Source: Epinephelus fuscoguttatus (Eukaryota > Chordata > Actinopteri > Perciformes > Serranidae). From it: a DNA stretch of 64,000 bases. Under the pieces are notes generated by a model. The model ran no database searches, was not told the DNA's origin, and saw only the letters and a list, made by a program, of their open reading frames with translations. This document shows positions 29,435 to 58,170 of the stretch, piece by piece (the stretch's first letter is position 1; each line of letters begins with the position of its first letter). Location: NCBI RefSeq assembly GCF_011397635.1, contig NC_064769.1:40890033-40954032 (forward strand), given 5' to 3'. The translations under genes and the position numbers were made by a program.

Positions 29435-29924
29435 TGATAACATGAAACTTGGACAAACTGTTGATATAAGCTATAAATAAAGTGTTTTTTTTCCGTGCAG
29501 TCGATCACCCGCTGCGTCTCCTGAAGGATTATGGGCCGGCGGCGCTCTCTGTCGAGCTGACCGGTTTGACATCAGAGGAGGGAAGGGCCAGCAGCCTTCT
29601 CCTTGCCTTCATTCACATGATTGATAGCATGTTGGCCAGTGGACGGGACTTTGATCTGGCTCATGCTTACCTGGCTCTCTTCCTGAAGGTCAGCCAATCA
29701 GAACACAGCAGTCTTTTATTGTGAAAATGTTTCCTCAATTTCCTGTGTCATTACTTTATGTTCATGTCTTTCAGCTCCATCTCCGCTCCGTGTCACAGGA
29801 CTCTGTTACCATGGCAGCGCTGCTCTGCCTCTCCTCCCGGCTGGAGTCAGGGTGGGTGGAGCTACAGGCATCATTTGACCAATCACTGTGTCTGCTTTCA
29901 TACACCAAGAGTGCCCTGCTGTGA
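11903..29924 (+). CDS. wdr36: WDR36 (Utp21), small-subunit processome WD-repeat protein (22 coding exons)
   Basis: Coding exons: 11903-12049, 18078-18105, 18208-18308, 18389-18506, 18592-18724, 18829-18883, 19075-19207, 19539-19714, 20569-20689, 20929-20994, 24319-24408, 24491-24633, 24721-24838, 24918-25083, 25931-26039, 26145-26224, 26797-26904, 27060-27291, 27550-27669, 27836-27917, 29501-29688, 29775-29924. All phases join, giving 887 aa (human about 895 from the equivalent start). Two WD40 propellers cover about residues 20-630, with blades ending VIVWD, LQLWN, IAFWD, LLKFW and IRTWDLPSG (589-594). The C-terminal Utp21 domain has the SLLPESRWKSLL and LAHAYLALFLKL blocks and ends KSALL. 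WDR36 belongs to the nucleolar UtpB module that processes 18S pre-rRNA. The least certain junction is exon 17/18, where the donor is GTCTGA. Exon 14 ends inside a minisatellite unit. Confidence 0.95.
12530..14139. mobile_element. hAT-type non-autonomous transposon with perfect 8-bp target duplication
   Basis: It begins CAGGGCTTAACG and ends GTCGAGCCCTG, so the tips are the hAT-like CAGGG/CCCTG. It is flanked by the identical octamer GTATAGGT at 12522-12529 and 14140-14147. An 8-bp duplication is the hAT signature. The 1.6-kb interior has no intact transposase; it holds CACATGTGC motifs near both ends and possibly a further nested insertion around 12600-13100. Confidence 0.85.
14347..14674. 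mobile_element. hAT-like MITE
   Basis: A 15-bp terminal inverted repeat, TAGGGTTGGGTCGGT at 14347-14361 and ACCGACCCAACCCTA at 14660-14674, is perfect. Flanking octamers are CTGTGTGT (14339-14346) and CTGTGTGA (14675-14682), 7 of 8 identical, consistent with an 8-bp hAT target duplication. The interior is non-coding and contains long T tracts. Confidence 0.85.
14786..16342 (+). repeat. 21-bp minisatellite in wdr36 intron 1 (about 74 copies)
   Basis: The unit is AGTGAGTAGAGCCTCCACTTC with recurrent variants (CC/TC, TTC/ATC, GAGT/GAAT). Since 21 is a multiple of three, all frames without a stop stay open, producing spurious frames over 500 aa on both strands. Blocks containing the GAATAG variant recur with a regular spacing between about 15420 and 15860, suggesting segmental duplication within the array. 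Confidence 0.97.
16641..18063 (+). repeat. 12-bp minisatellite ending at the wdr36 exon 2 acceptor
   Basis: The unit is GTTGATCAGCGT with variants GTTCATCAACGT, GATGATCAGCGT and ATTGATCAGTGT, about 118 copies. Most units contain the palindrome TGATCA. The array stops about 15 bases before the start of exon 2 at 18078, so the exon 2 branch point and polypyrimidine region must lie in or very near the array. Frames rich in VDQR or LISV are artefacts. Confidence 0.97.
19232..19460. repeat. Degenerate AACGTTC-rich repeat in wdr36 intron 7
   Basis: AACGTT-centred motifs (GAACGTTCCCGTAACGTTCC and similar) recur irregularly in both orientations because AACGTT is palindromic. Unit length is not constant, so this is an old or diverged array. 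Confidence 0.65.
19877..19980 (-). mobile_element. L2-like LINE 3'-end fragment, copy 1
   Basis: On the minus strand this ends with the GTGATATTGGGCTTTATAAA-type sequence followed by a short AAC/TGAA-rich tail, the same 3' end as at 26270, 42071 and 51050. Only about 100 bases remain. Confidence 0.6.
21144..22414. mobile_element. TTAA-flanked fold-back element with an internal palindrome
   Basis: It is bounded by TTAA at 21140-21143 and 22415-22418, the target of piggyBac-type transposases. The ends are related but imperfect inverted repeats (AGGGACATTGTGTAACATTT versus AGCCACAGTGTGTAGGAATT when reversed). Inside, about 21460-21690 is the inverted copy of about 21795-22010, with short CGCTGTTAGC repeats in the loop. 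No transposase is present, so it would be non-autonomous. The internal palindrome may be a second nested element. Confidence 0.6.
22430..23160. other. wdr36 intron 10, no recognised feature
   Basis: Nothing coding could be supported. The sequence has the texture of an old non-autonomous DNA element but neither ends nor duplications could be fixed. Confidence 0.3.
23170..23562 (-). pseudogene. Decayed LINE reverse-transcriptase fragment
   Basis: The minus strand from about 23555 reads GVPHGSVLSPLLF, which matches the conserved G-V-P-Q-G-S-V-L-S-P-L-L-F block of LINE reverse transcriptases. About 35 codons on it reads FLCVDDTVMF, the altered counterpart of the catalytic Y-A-D-D motif. Stop codons follow downstream. 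It lies antisense in wdr36 intron 10 and is a dead insertion. The clade could not be assigned. Confidence 0.75.
25060..25915 (+). repeat. 36-bp minisatellite that includes the wdr36 exon 14 end and its 5' splice site
   Basis: The unit is ACGAAGCTACACAGAGACAG followed by GTAGCTAACAGTTAGC. The first copy spans the 3' end of exon 14 (residues SMKLHRDS) and the exon/intron junction at 25083/25084; about 23 further copies fill intron 14 up to about 16 bases before exon 15. Nearly every copy repeats CAG|GTAGCT or a close variant (CAGGCAGCT, CAGATAGCT), so the intron holds many copies of its own donor. Confidence 0.95.
26270..26482 (-). mobile_element. L2-like LINE 3'-end fragment, copy 2
   Basis: This is the reverse complement of the same 3' segment seen at 42660-42856 and 51350-51545, including CAACTGAGGAGGGATCCCTC and the AAGCCCAATATCACAAATCA block. 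It lies in wdr36 intron 16 directly next to the 23-bp minisatellite. Confidence 0.75.
26491..26750 (+). repeat. 23-bp minisatellite in wdr36 intron 16 (about 11 copies)
   Basis: The unit is GTTCACACCTTCACACAGGC plus GCC. It ends about 47 bases before exon 17. The same 23-bp unit type, with CAGACACT instead of CAGGCGCC, makes the array in intron 20. Confidence 0.95.
28140..29360 (+). repeat. 23-bp minisatellite in wdr36 intron 20
   Basis: The unit is GTTCACACCTTCACCCAGAC plus ACT, with variants TTCGTACAGACACT, TTTACCCAGACACT and a shorter CTTCACAGACACT. A block from about 28395 to 28685 is repeated almost verbatim about 425 bases later (28820 onward), so larger segments have also been duplicated. 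A 369-aa plus-strand frame is an artefact of the array. Confidence 0.95.
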
Positions 29925-29948
29925 TACTCACACGCCGCTTTGTTTTTT

Positions 29949-29954
29949 AATAAA
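29949..29954 (+). terminator. wdr36 polyadenylation signal
   Basis: AATAAA lies 25 bases after the wdr36 stop codon and is followed by a GT/T-rich stretch, a normal short 3' UTR arrangement. Confidence 0.75.
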
Positions 29955-30085
29955 AGTTGTTGTTGATCTTTCTGCTTCTGTGTTGTGAGTTTTTCTGTGA
30001 TAATACACGTAGTAGTGTGGAAGGGGTGGAGCCTCAGAGACGAGTCAGCTGATGTGATTCCAGATTAATCAGGTGCATGATTTAT

Positions 30086-33000
30086 GATGACATACTATAC
30101 TATGACTTTTTTTCCTGATTTTGGACGACATGCTATACTATGACTTTTTTTTTCATGATTTTGGACGACATACTATACTATGACTTTTTTTCGTGATTTT
30201 GGACGACATGCTATACTATGACGTTTTTATTTCATGATTTTGGACGACATGCTATACTAAGATGTTTTTTTTCATGATTTTGGACAACATGCTATACTAT
30301 GACCTTTTTTTTCATGATTTTGGACGACATACTATACTATGACTTTTTTTCGTGATTTTGGACGATATGCTATACTATGATGTTTTTTCATGATTTTTGA
30401 GCACATGCTATACTACGACATTTTTTTTGTGATTCTGGACGACTTACTTTACTATGACGTTTTCTGGTGATTATGGACGACATGCTATACTGTGACGTTT
30501 TTTTCTTGTGCCTGTACGCCATATGACATTTTTTCATGATTTTTGAGCAGATGCTATTCTATGATGTTTTTTCGTGATTATGGACGACATGCTATACTGT
30601 GACGTTTTTTTCTTGTGCCTGTACGCCATGTGATGTTTTTTCATGATTCTTGAGCAGATGCTATACTATGACGTTTTTTCGTGATTATGGACGACATGCT
30701 ATACTGTGACGTTTTTTTCTTGTGCCTGTACGCCATGTGACCTTTTTTTCATGATTTTTGAGCAGATGCTATACTATGACGTTTTTTTGTGATTATGGAC
30801 GACATGCTATACTCTGATGTTTTTTTTCTTGTGCCTGTACGACATATGATGTTTTTTCATGATTTTTGAGTAGATGCTATACTATGACGTTTTTTTGTGA
30901 TTATGGACGACATGCTATACTATGATGTTTTTTTTTCTTGTGCCTGTACGCCATATGACGTTTTTTCATGATTTTTGAGCAGATGCTATACTATGACGTT
31001 TTTTTGTGATTATGGACGACATGCTATACTATGATGTTTTTTTTTCTTGTGCCTGTACGCCATATGACGTTTTTTCATGATTTTTGAGCAGATGCTATAC
31101 TATGACGTTTTTTTGTGATTATGGACGACATGCTATACCATGATGTTTTTTTTCTTGTGCCTGTACGACATATGACGTTTTTTCATGATTTTTGAGCAGA
31201 TGCTATACTATGACGTTTTTTTGTGATTATGGACGACATGCCATACTGTGACGTTTTTTCTTGTGCCTGTACACCATATGATGTTTTTTCATGATTCTTG
31301 AGCAGATGCTATACTACGATGTTTTTTTGTGATTATGGACGACATGCTATACTGTGACGTTTTTTTCTTGTGCCTGTATGACATATGACGTTTTTTCATG
31401 ATTTTTGAGCAAATGCTATACTATGACGTTTTTTCATGATTTTTGAGCACATGCTATACTACAACATTTTTTGTGATTCTGGACGACTTACTTTACTATG
31501 ACGTTTTTTCGTGATTATGGACGACATGCTATACTATGATGTTTTTTTCTTGTGCCTGTACGCCATATGACGTTTTTTTCATGACTTTTGAGCAGATGCT
31601 ATACTATGACGTTTTTTCGTGATTATGGACGACATGCTATACTGTCATGTTTTTTTCTTGTGCCTGTACGCCATATGACGTTTTTTCATGATTTTTGAGC
31701 AGATGCTATACTATGACGTTTTTTTGTGATTATGGACGACATGCTATACTGTGACGTTTTTTTCTTGTGCCTGTACGCCATATGACGTTTTTCATGATTT
31801 TTGAGCAGATGCTATACTATGACGTTTTTTCGTGATTATGGACGACATGCTATACTGTGACGTTTTTTTCTTGTGCCTGTACGCCATATGACGTTTTTTC
31901 ATGATTTTTGAGCAGATGCTATACTATGACGTTTTTTCGTGATTATGGACGACATGCTATACTGTGACGTTTTTTTCTTGTGCCTGTACGCCATATGACG
32001 TTTTTTCATGATTTTTGAGCAGATGCTATACTACAACGTTTTATTGTGATTATGGACGACATGCTATACTGTGACGTTTTTTTCTTGTGCCTGTACGCCA
32101 TATGACGTTTTTTCCTGATTTTTGAGCAGATGCTATTCTATGACGTTTTTTCGTGATTATGGACGACATGCTATACTGTGACGTTTTTTTCTTGTGCCTG
32201 TATGACATATGATGTTTTTTCATGATTTCTGAGCAAATGCTATACTACAACGTTTTTTTGTGAAGATGGATGACATGCTATATTGTGACGTCTTTTTCTT
32301 GTGCCTGTATGACATATGACGTTATTTGATGATTTTTGAGCACATGCTATACTACGACATTTTTTTGTGATTCTGGACGACTTACTTTACTATGACGTTT
32401 TTTCGTGATTATGGACGACATGCTATACTGTGACGTTTTTTTCTTGTGCCTGTACGCCATGTGATGTTTTTTCATGATTTTTGAGCAGATGCTATACTAT
32501 GATGTTTTTTTGTGATTATGGATGACATGCTATACTGTGACGTTTTTTTCTTGTGCCTGTACGCCATATGACGTTTTTTCATGATTTTTGAGCAGATGCT
32601 ATACTACAACGTTTTATTGTGATTATGGACGACATGCTATACTGTGATGTTTTTTTCTTGTGCCTGTACGCCATATGACGTTTTTTCATGATTTTTGAGC
32701 AGATGCTATACTACAACATTTTATTGTGATTATGGACGACATGCTACACTGTGACGTTTTTTTCTTGTGCCTGTACGCCATGTGATGTTTTTTCATGATT
32801 TTTGAGCAGATGCTATACTATGACGTTTTTTTGTGATTATGGACGACATGCTATACTGTGACGTTTTTTTCTTGTGCCTGTACGCCATATGACGTTTTTT
32901 CATGATTTTTGAGCAGATGCTATACTACAACGTTTTATGGTGATTATGGACGACATGCAATACTGTGACGTTTTTTTTCTTGTGCCTGTACGCCATATGA

Positions 33001-36000
33001 CGTTTTTTCATGATTTTTGAGCAGATGCTATTCTATGACGTTTTTTCGTGATTATGGACGACATGCTATACTGTGACGTTTTTTTCTTGTGCCTGTATGA
33101 CATATGATGTTTTTTCATGATTTCTGAGCAAATGCTATACTACAACGTTTTTTTGTGAAGATGGATGACATGCTATATTGTGACGTCTTTTTCTTGTGCC
33201 TGTATGACATATGACGTTATTTGATGATTTTGAGCACATGCTATACTCGACATTTTTGCGATTCTGGACGACTTACTTTACTATGACGTTTTTTCGTGAT
33301 TATGGACGACATGCTATACTGTGACGTTTTTTTCTTGTGCCTGTACGCCATGTGATGTTTTTTCATGATTTTTGAGCAGATGCTATACTATGACGTTTTT
33401 TTGTGATTATGGACGACATGCTATACTGTGACGTTTTTTTCTTGTGCCTGTACGCCATATGACGTTTTTTCATGATTTTTGAGCAGATGCTATACTATGA
33501 CGTTTTTTTGTGATTATGGACGACATGCTATACTGTGACGTTTTTTTCTTGTGCCTGTACGCCATATGACGTTTTTTCATGATTTTTGAGCAGATGCTAT
33601 ACTATGACGTTTTTTTGTGATTATGGACGACATGCTATACTGTGACGTTTTTTTCTTGTGCCTGTACGCCATATGACGTTTTTTCATGATTTTTGAGCAG
33701 ATGCTATACTACAACGTTTTATGGTGATTATGGACGACATGCAATACTGTGACGTTTTTTTTCTTGTGCCTGTACGCCATATGACGTTTTTTCCTGATTT
33801 TTGAGCAGATGCTATTCTATGACGTTTTTTCGTGATTATGGACGACATGCTATACTGTGACGTTTTTTTCTTGTGCCTGTATGACATATGACGTTTTTTC
33901 ATGATTTTTGAGCACATACTATACTATGATGTTTTTTCATGATTTTTGAGCAAATGCTATACTACAACGTTTTTTTTGTGAAGATGGATGACATGCTATA
34001 CTGTGACGTTTTTTTCTTGTGCCTGTACGCCATGTGACGTATTTTCATGGTTTTTGAGCAGATGCTATACTACAACGTTTTATTGTGATTATGGACGACA
34101 TGCTATACTGTGACGTTTTTTTCTTGTGCCTGTACGCCATGTGACGTGTTTTCATGATTTTTGAGCAGATGCTATACTACAACGTTTTATTGTGATTATG
34201 GACGACATGCTATACTGTGACGTTTTTCTTGTGCCTGTCGCCATATGACGTTTTTTCATGATTTTGAGCAGATGCTATGACGTTTTTTGTCATTATGGAC
34301 GACATGCTATACTGTGGCGTTTTTTCTTGTGCCTGTACGCTATGTGATGTTTTTTCATGATTCTTGAGCAGATGCTATACTATGACGTTTTTTTGTGATT
34401 ATGGACGACATGCTATACTGTGACGTTTTTTTCTTGTGCCTGTACGCCATATGACGTTTTTTCATGATTTTTGAGCAGATGCTATTCTATGATGTTTTTT
34501 CGTGATTATGGACGACATGCTATACTGTGACGTTTTTTTCTTGTGCCTGTACGCCATATGCTTTTTCATGATTTTGAGCAGTTGCTATTCTATGACGTTT
34601 TTTGGTGATTATGGACGACATGCTATACTGTGACGTTTTTTCTTGTGCCTGTACGCCATATGACATTTTTTCATGATTTTTGAGCAGATGCTATACTACA
34701 ACGTTTTATTGTGATTATGGACGACATGCTATACTGTGACGTTTTTTTCTTGTGCCTGTACGCCATATGACGTTTTTTCATGATTTTTGAGCAGATGCTA
34801 TTCTATGATGTTTTTTCGTGATTATGGACGACATGCTATACTGTGACGTTTTTTTCTTGTGCCTGTACGCCATATGACATTTTTTCATGATTTTTGAGCA
34901 GATGCTATACTATGATGTTTCTTCGTGATTATGGACGACATGCTATACTATGACGTTTTTTTCTTGTGCCTGTACGCCATGTGACATTTTTTCATGATTT
35001 TTGAGCAGATGCTATACTATGATGTTTTTTCGTGATTATGGACGACATGCTATACTGTGACGTTTTTTTCTTGTGCCTGTACGCCATCTAACGTTTTTTC
35101 ATGATTTTTGAGCAGATGCTATTCTATGACGTTTTTTCGTGATTATGGACGACATGCTATACTGTGACGTTTTTTTCTTGTGCCTGTATGACATATGACG
35201 TTTTTTCATGATTTTTGAGCACATACTATACTATGATGTTTTTTCATGATTTCTGAGCAAATGCTATACTACAACGTTTTTTTGTGAAGATGGATGACAT
35301 GCTATATTGTGACGTCTTTTTCTTGTGCCTGTATGACATATGACGTTATTTGATGATTTTTGAGCACATGCTATACTACGACATTTTTTTGTGATTCTGG
35401 ACGACTTACTTTACTATGACGTTTTTTCGTGATTATGGACGACATGCTATACTGTGACGTTTTTTTCTTGTGCCTGTACGCCATGTGACGTTTTTTCATG
35501 ATTTTTGAGCAGATGCTATACTACAACGTTTTATTGTGATTATGGACGACATGCTATACTGTGACGTTTTTTTCTTGTGCCTGTACGCCATATGACGTTT
35601 TTTCATGATTTTTGAGCAGATGCTATACTATGACGTTTTCTGGTGATTATGGACGACATGCTATATTGTGACGTTTTTTTCTTGTGCCTGTACGCCATGT
35701 GACGTGTTTTCATGATTTTTGAGCAGATGCTATACTACAACGTTTTATTGTGATTATGGACGACATGCTATACTGTGACGTTTTTTTCTTGTGCCTGTAC
35801 GCCATATGACGTTTTTTCATGATTTTTGAGCAGATGCTATACTATGACGTTTTTTTGTGATTATGGACGACATGCTATACTGTGGCGTTTTTTTCTTGTG
35901 CCTGTACGCCATGTGATGTTTTTTCATGATTCTTGAGCAGATGCTATACTATGACGTTTTTTTGTGATTATGGACGACATGCTATACTGTGACGTTTTTT

Positions 36001-38531
36001 TCTTGTGCCTGTACGCCATATGACGTTTTTTCATGATTTTTGAGCAGATGCTATTCTATGATGTTTTTTCGTGATTATGGACGACATGCTATACTGTGAC
36101 GTTTTTTTCTTGTGCCTGTACGACATGTGACCTTTTTTTCATGATTTTTGAGCAGATGCTATACTTTGACGTTTTTTCGTGATTATGGACGACATGCTAT
36201 ACTATGATGTTTTTTTTCTTGTGCCTGTACGCCATGTGACATTTTTTCATGATTTTTGAGCAGATGCTATACTATGATGTTTTTTCGTGATTATGGACGA
36301 CATGCTATACTATGACGTTTTTTTCTTGTGCCTGTACGCCATCTAACGTTTTTTCATGATTTTTGAGCAGATGCTATACTATGACCTTTTTTTGTGATTA
36401 TGGACGACATGCTATACTATGACATTTTTTTCTTGTGCCTGTACGCCATCTGACGTTTTTTCATGATTTTTGAGCAGATGCTATTCTATGATGTTTTTTC
36501 GTGATTATGGACGACATGCTATACTGTGACGTTTTTTTCTTGTGCCTGTACGCCATGTGACCTTTTTTTTATGATTTTTGAGCAGATGCTATACTATGAC
36601 GTTTTTTCGTGATTATGGACGACATGCTATACTATGATGTTTTTTTGTGATCATGGACGACATGCTATACTGTGACGTTTTTTTCTTGTGCCTGTACGAC
36701 ATATAACGTTTTTTTCATGATTTTTGAGCAGATGCTATACTATGACGTTTTTGCGTGATTTTGGATGACATACTATACTACGACGTTTTTTCATGATTAT
36801 GGACGACATACTATACAACATTTTTTTGTGATTATGGACTACATACTATACTGTCACGTTGTTTTCTTGTGCCTGTACAACATGACATTTTTTTCATGAT
36901 TTTTGACTAAATATTATGCTGTGACATTTTTTTTCTTGATTTTGAACGGCATTATGGTTTTTCATGATTTTGGACGACATACTATACTACAACATTTTTT
37001 TGTGATTATGGACAACATACTATACTATGACTTTTTTTGGCGATTTTTGACAAGATACTATACTATGACGTTCTTTCATGATTTTGGACGACACGCTACA
37101 CTACGACGTGTTTTTGTGATCATGGACAACATACGATACTATGATGTTTTTTTTGCGATTTTTGACGACATACTATGACGTTTTTTTGCGATTTTTGACA
37201 ACATGCTATACTGTGACGTTTTTTTCTTGTGCCTGTACGACATATGACGTTTTTTCATGATTTTTGAGCAAATGCTATACTATGATGTTTTTCGTGATTT
37301 TGGACGACATAGTATACTACGATATTTTTTCGTGATTATGGACAACATACTATACTATGACTTTTTTTGTGATTATGGACAACATATTATACTATGACGT
37401 TTTTTGTGATTATGGACAACATACTATACTATGACGTTTTTTTGTGATTATGGACGACATACTATACTACGTTTTTTTGTGATTATGGACAACATGCTAT
37501 ACTGTGACATTGTTTTCTTGTGCCTGTACGACATGTGACATTTTTTTCATGATTTTTGACTAAATATAATGCTGTGACATTTTTTTTCTTGATTTTGAAT
37601 GCCATTATATTTTTTCATGATTTTGGACGACATACTACACTACAACGTTTTTTTGTGATCATGGACAACATACTATAGTATGACGGGTTTTTTTTGCGAT
37701 TTTTTACGACATACTATACTATGGCGTTTTTTCATGATTTTGGACGACACGCTACACTACGATGTGTTCTTTTGATTATGGACAACATACTATACTATGA
37801 TGTTATATTGCGATTTTTGACGACATACTGTACTATGACGTTTTTTCATGATTGTGGACGACATGCTACATTATGACGTGTTTTTGTGATTATGGACAAC
37901 ATACCATACTCTGACGTTTTTCCGTGATTATAGATGACATACTATGCTATGATGTTTTTTTAATTATTTTTGATGACATACTATACTATGATGTCTTTTC
38001 ATGAATTTTGATGCTATATTATGACGTTTCGTGATTATAGGCGACATACTATACTATGATGTTTTTTTCATGATTTTGAACGACGTCCTATACTATATTT
38101 TTTCATGATTTTTGATGAAATATTATATTATGACGTTTTGTCATAATTTTTGACGACATACTATACTACTACCTTTTTTTCATGATTTTTGAGGACATGT
38201 TATACTATGATGTTTTGTGATGATTTTTGACCACATACTATACTACGACCTTTGTTTCATGATTTTTGAGGACATATTGTACGACGTTTTTTTTCATGAT
38301 TTTTGACATCTTATACTATGACGTTTTCTTCATGTTTTTTGATGACATGCTATACTATGATGTTTTGTCAAGATTTTGGACGACATGATATACTGTTTTT
38401 TCATGATTTTGGACAACGTATTATACCATGACTTTTCTTTATGATTTTGGACGACATATGACGTTTATTCGTAATTTTTTACGACATACTATAGTATGAC
38501 GTTTTGTCATGATTTTGGACAACATACTGTA
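30086..38531. repeat. Satellite with 107-bp higher-order repeat between wdr36 and prpf4
   Basis: At the edges the monomer is about 37 bases, of the type TTTTTTCATGATTTTGGACG plus ACATACTATACTATGAC. From about 30500 to 36700 three monomer types alternate: a CTTGTGCCTGTACGCCATA type (31 bases), a CATGATTTTTGAGCAGATGC type (38) and a GTGATTATGGACGACATGC type (38), giving a 107-bp higher-order unit (for example CTTGTGCCTG at 33441, 33548 and 33655). Edge monomers are more diverged than central ones. Smaller blocks of the same satellite continue at 38868-39068 and 39627-39777. No gene is hidden in it. Confidence 0.97.
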
Positions 38532-38867
38532 GTGACTGGGGCTGTGACTGTGATAAATGAACTGTAAAATGTTGAATGGTCCCATTAAGGGCTCTACCCA
38601 GAATGCACAGTGTTCAGGAGAAGTGTTTGTTGTTGTTGTTTCGTGCGCTCGGAGAGGCATGTTTTTTTTTTTAGTGTTCAATCTGCCTGTGTGTGAGTCT
38701 CATGCAGAAGAGTTTTGTTCCCTTGAGTCTCGGGGTATGCGTTAAGACGGCTTCACGTCAGTTGCAGGATGCCACGCTCTGTTGATGTTCAGGAACGACC
38801 AATAAAAGGGAGCTTTGAGTTTTAAGAAATCCGGTGTTGACTAACTTCAAACTGCTGCTCGTCACAG
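38532..38867. mobile_element. Insertion in the satellite, possibly a solo LTR
   Basis: About 336 bases of unrelated sequence interrupt the satellite. It contains CCAATAAAAGGGAGC (an AATAAA), a T run and an end of the TG...CA kind (GACTGGGGCTGTGAC ... CTGCTCGTCACA). This looks like a single LTR, but the target duplication is unclear (TACT on both sides at best). Confidence 0.4.
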
Positions 38868-39068
38868 TACTATACTATGACGTTTATTTCATGATTTTTG
38901 ACGACATACTATACTACGACGTTTTCTTTATGTTTTTTGATGACATGCTATGCTATGACTTTTTTCATGATTTTTGACGACATACTATAGTATGACATTT
39001 TTTCATGATTTTGGACGACATGCTAAACTATGACGTTTTTTCTTTATTTTGGACAACATACTATCCTA

Positions 39069-39626
39069 TAGGGCTGTCAAAATTGCTCAAAAATGACGTT
39101 AAAACATTCGTTCTAAAAATAATTCAGGTTTGAACCATTTGAATTTTTTTTTTTCACATTATGTACACAAGAGGGCAAACTAATACAAGGAAATATACTT
39201 CTGTATGTATTAATACAAGGAAACATAACTACTTGTAGGTATTTTTATTTCAACAAACGTCTTTGAAAACATTTACATACCTACGCATTAAAACAATTAT
39301 CTATATCATTACGTTACAAACAACTGTGGACCTCTCGCTCGTCCCCCCTCTCTGACCCGTCAGGCCACACCGCCCGCGGAAACGCTGCGAATAGCCTCGA
39401 AACGCCGAGAAGCGAAGCCAGTTTCCTTTCAGCGCCATGTTAACCGATTGTGTCATCCACACCGGCTGCGCTGCACCGCGCAGCTCCGTGGCTGCTCCCA
39501 CCTCCCACTTGCAAAGAGGACAGCTGCAGTGGTGTTTTTTTTCTCCACAATCAAATATCAATTTTTACATTCAAAGGTCCATTTTTTTTTTCAAATTCGA
39601 ATTGAGAATATTTGTTGACAGCCCGA
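39069..39626. mobile_element. hAT-like element inserted in the satellite
   Basis: The ends are TAGGGCTGTCAA and TTGACAGCCCGA (inverted, one mismatch). Flanking octamers CTATCCTA (39061-39068) and CTATACTA (39627-39634) agree at 7 of 8 positions, as for a hAT target duplication. The interior is non-coding, GC-rich in the middle. Confidence 0.75.
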
Positions 39627-39906
39627 CTATACTACGACCTTTTTTTCATAATTTTTTTTTACGACATGCTACACTATAAATTTTTTCATGATTTTTGACA
39701 TGCTATACTATGGCGTTTTGTCCATGAGTTTTGGTATGCTTTACTATACTACTAATTTTTTTCATGATTTTTGAGAAAAAAATGAAAACAAACATCCAGA
39801 GAGCGTCAGAAGTTAAATAGATGGTGATGATGAAAAAGGGACGCGTTTCCAAAACATGAACTTTTATTTCATTTGATATAAAAACACTGAAACATGAAGT
39901 CTTTTC

Positions 39907-39912
39907 TTTATT
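39907..39912 (-). terminator. prpf4 polyadenylation signal
   Basis: TTTATT on the plus strand is AATAAA on the minus strand, 87 bases after the prpf4 stop codon at 39999. Confidence 0.7.
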
Positions 39913-39998
39913 TCAAAAAACAAAACAAAAACAAAACAAAAACTTTCTGTCATGTGTTGTGCTGCTGCCATGAGATCAGTCCTGACATTATCATGACA

Positions 39999-56930
<16,932 letters not shown>

Positions 56931-58170
56931 GTCTCCTCTCTTCTGCTGTCGACCCCCAGAGGCTGCTGGGAAAACTGCACATTAACCATGTTACACTGAA
57001 ACATGTGTCTGCGATGTCACTAAATAAAATGACATCACAGGAAACAGGAAGAAGAGGACAGGAAGAATAAGCTGCAGACTGTGTGAAACTACCGAGGCTG
57101 AAAATGAATACATGAATGTTCCTATCTGAGCTAATGTGTGGTTTGTCCCTTCTGAGCTACTGTACAAACATGGCGTTCTCTGTATGTGCAGAGTTTCACA
57201 CACGTTCGGGTATCTGTGGCGACGCGCCACCACTAAAGCTTCTGCCGCCACATTTAGATGCTGTATTCTTGGAGCGTTGGTTCGGGGTGGACGAGGCAAT
57301 GAGACACATGTTCCAACAGCGTGTTTCCGTGGTGACAGAGTTCAGGTACCAGACCGACCTGTCTCCTACTGGACATGTGTGGGACATGAAGAAGTGTCGA
57401 CCACGGAGAGGTGCATCATGGGACTGTTCGTGTCCTCAGTTCCCAAACACTGAGTGAGGTGATGATGTCACACAGTGACAGGAAACAGGCTCCTGTGAAA
57501 CCTTTATTAGAAGCTGAGTGTTCATTTACAAAGAACAATAAAGTTTCTCAGTTTGAATATTGAATGTCTCCTGACTGTCTCTGTGTCCTGGTTCTGTTGG
57601 ACAAGGGTTCTTCCTCACCCAGGGATCTGACCATCAGTAGAACCAACATTTACTCATCAATAACTGATCGATACATCGATCTGGTTCTCTGCAGAGAGGA
57701 GTCTGGAGGAGAACCATGTGAACCCTGTATGTTCTTGATGATGAAGATGATGAAGATTATCATTATTATTATTACAGCCGAATGACAGAGGGAACCTCAC
57801 AGTGACAGATGTGACGTCACATTCGATGCTGAAACGTCACAAAGGTTCTCAGAGAATGAACCAAACTAAAATCAGACCTTTTTCTGACGGAGTCTGGAAC
57901 AAACACCAACGACGCGGTGCGGGCAGCTAATGTTAGCGTTAGCATTTGCATTAGCATTAGCATTAGCACACAGACAGGAGAGAAACAGACTGCGTAACAA
58001 GTCATGTCGGCCGCACGTGAGCCGACACACGGCAGGTGTGAGTGACACCTGCGACACGTCAACAAACACCTGGACACTTTGACATTTTACAGACTCACCT
58101 GCGAGAGAAAGAACGGAGCGGCCGGCGGATCTCAGCGGCGTCACACGGACGTACACACGTCATCAGCTGC
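56931..58170 (-). other. prpf4: prpf4 5' untranslated exons
   Basis: The coding exon appears to start at an acceptor near 56965 (TTTTCCCAG). A non-coding first exon ends at 58099 with the donor CAG|GTGAGT (minus strand) after TTTCTCTCG. The true transcription start should lie within about 58150-58200. Both boundaries are inferred from splice-site sequence only. Confidence 0.5.
57100..57780. other. prpf4 5' UTR intron, no recognised gene
   Basis: Several open frames (57116-57457 and others) have no family resemblance. AATAAA and ATT-rich runs are present near 57537 and 57757. I see nothing I can name. Confidence 0.3.

Noticed and set aside
30086-38531. CRISPR-like regularly spaced repeats
   Set aside because: The spacers are themselves repeated; this is a 107-bp higher-order satellite in a vertebrate genome with no cas genes.
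57116-57457. 113-aa plus-strand frame
   Set aside because: It lies in the inferred 5' UTR intron of prpf4, overlaps other open frames and has no recognisable domain.
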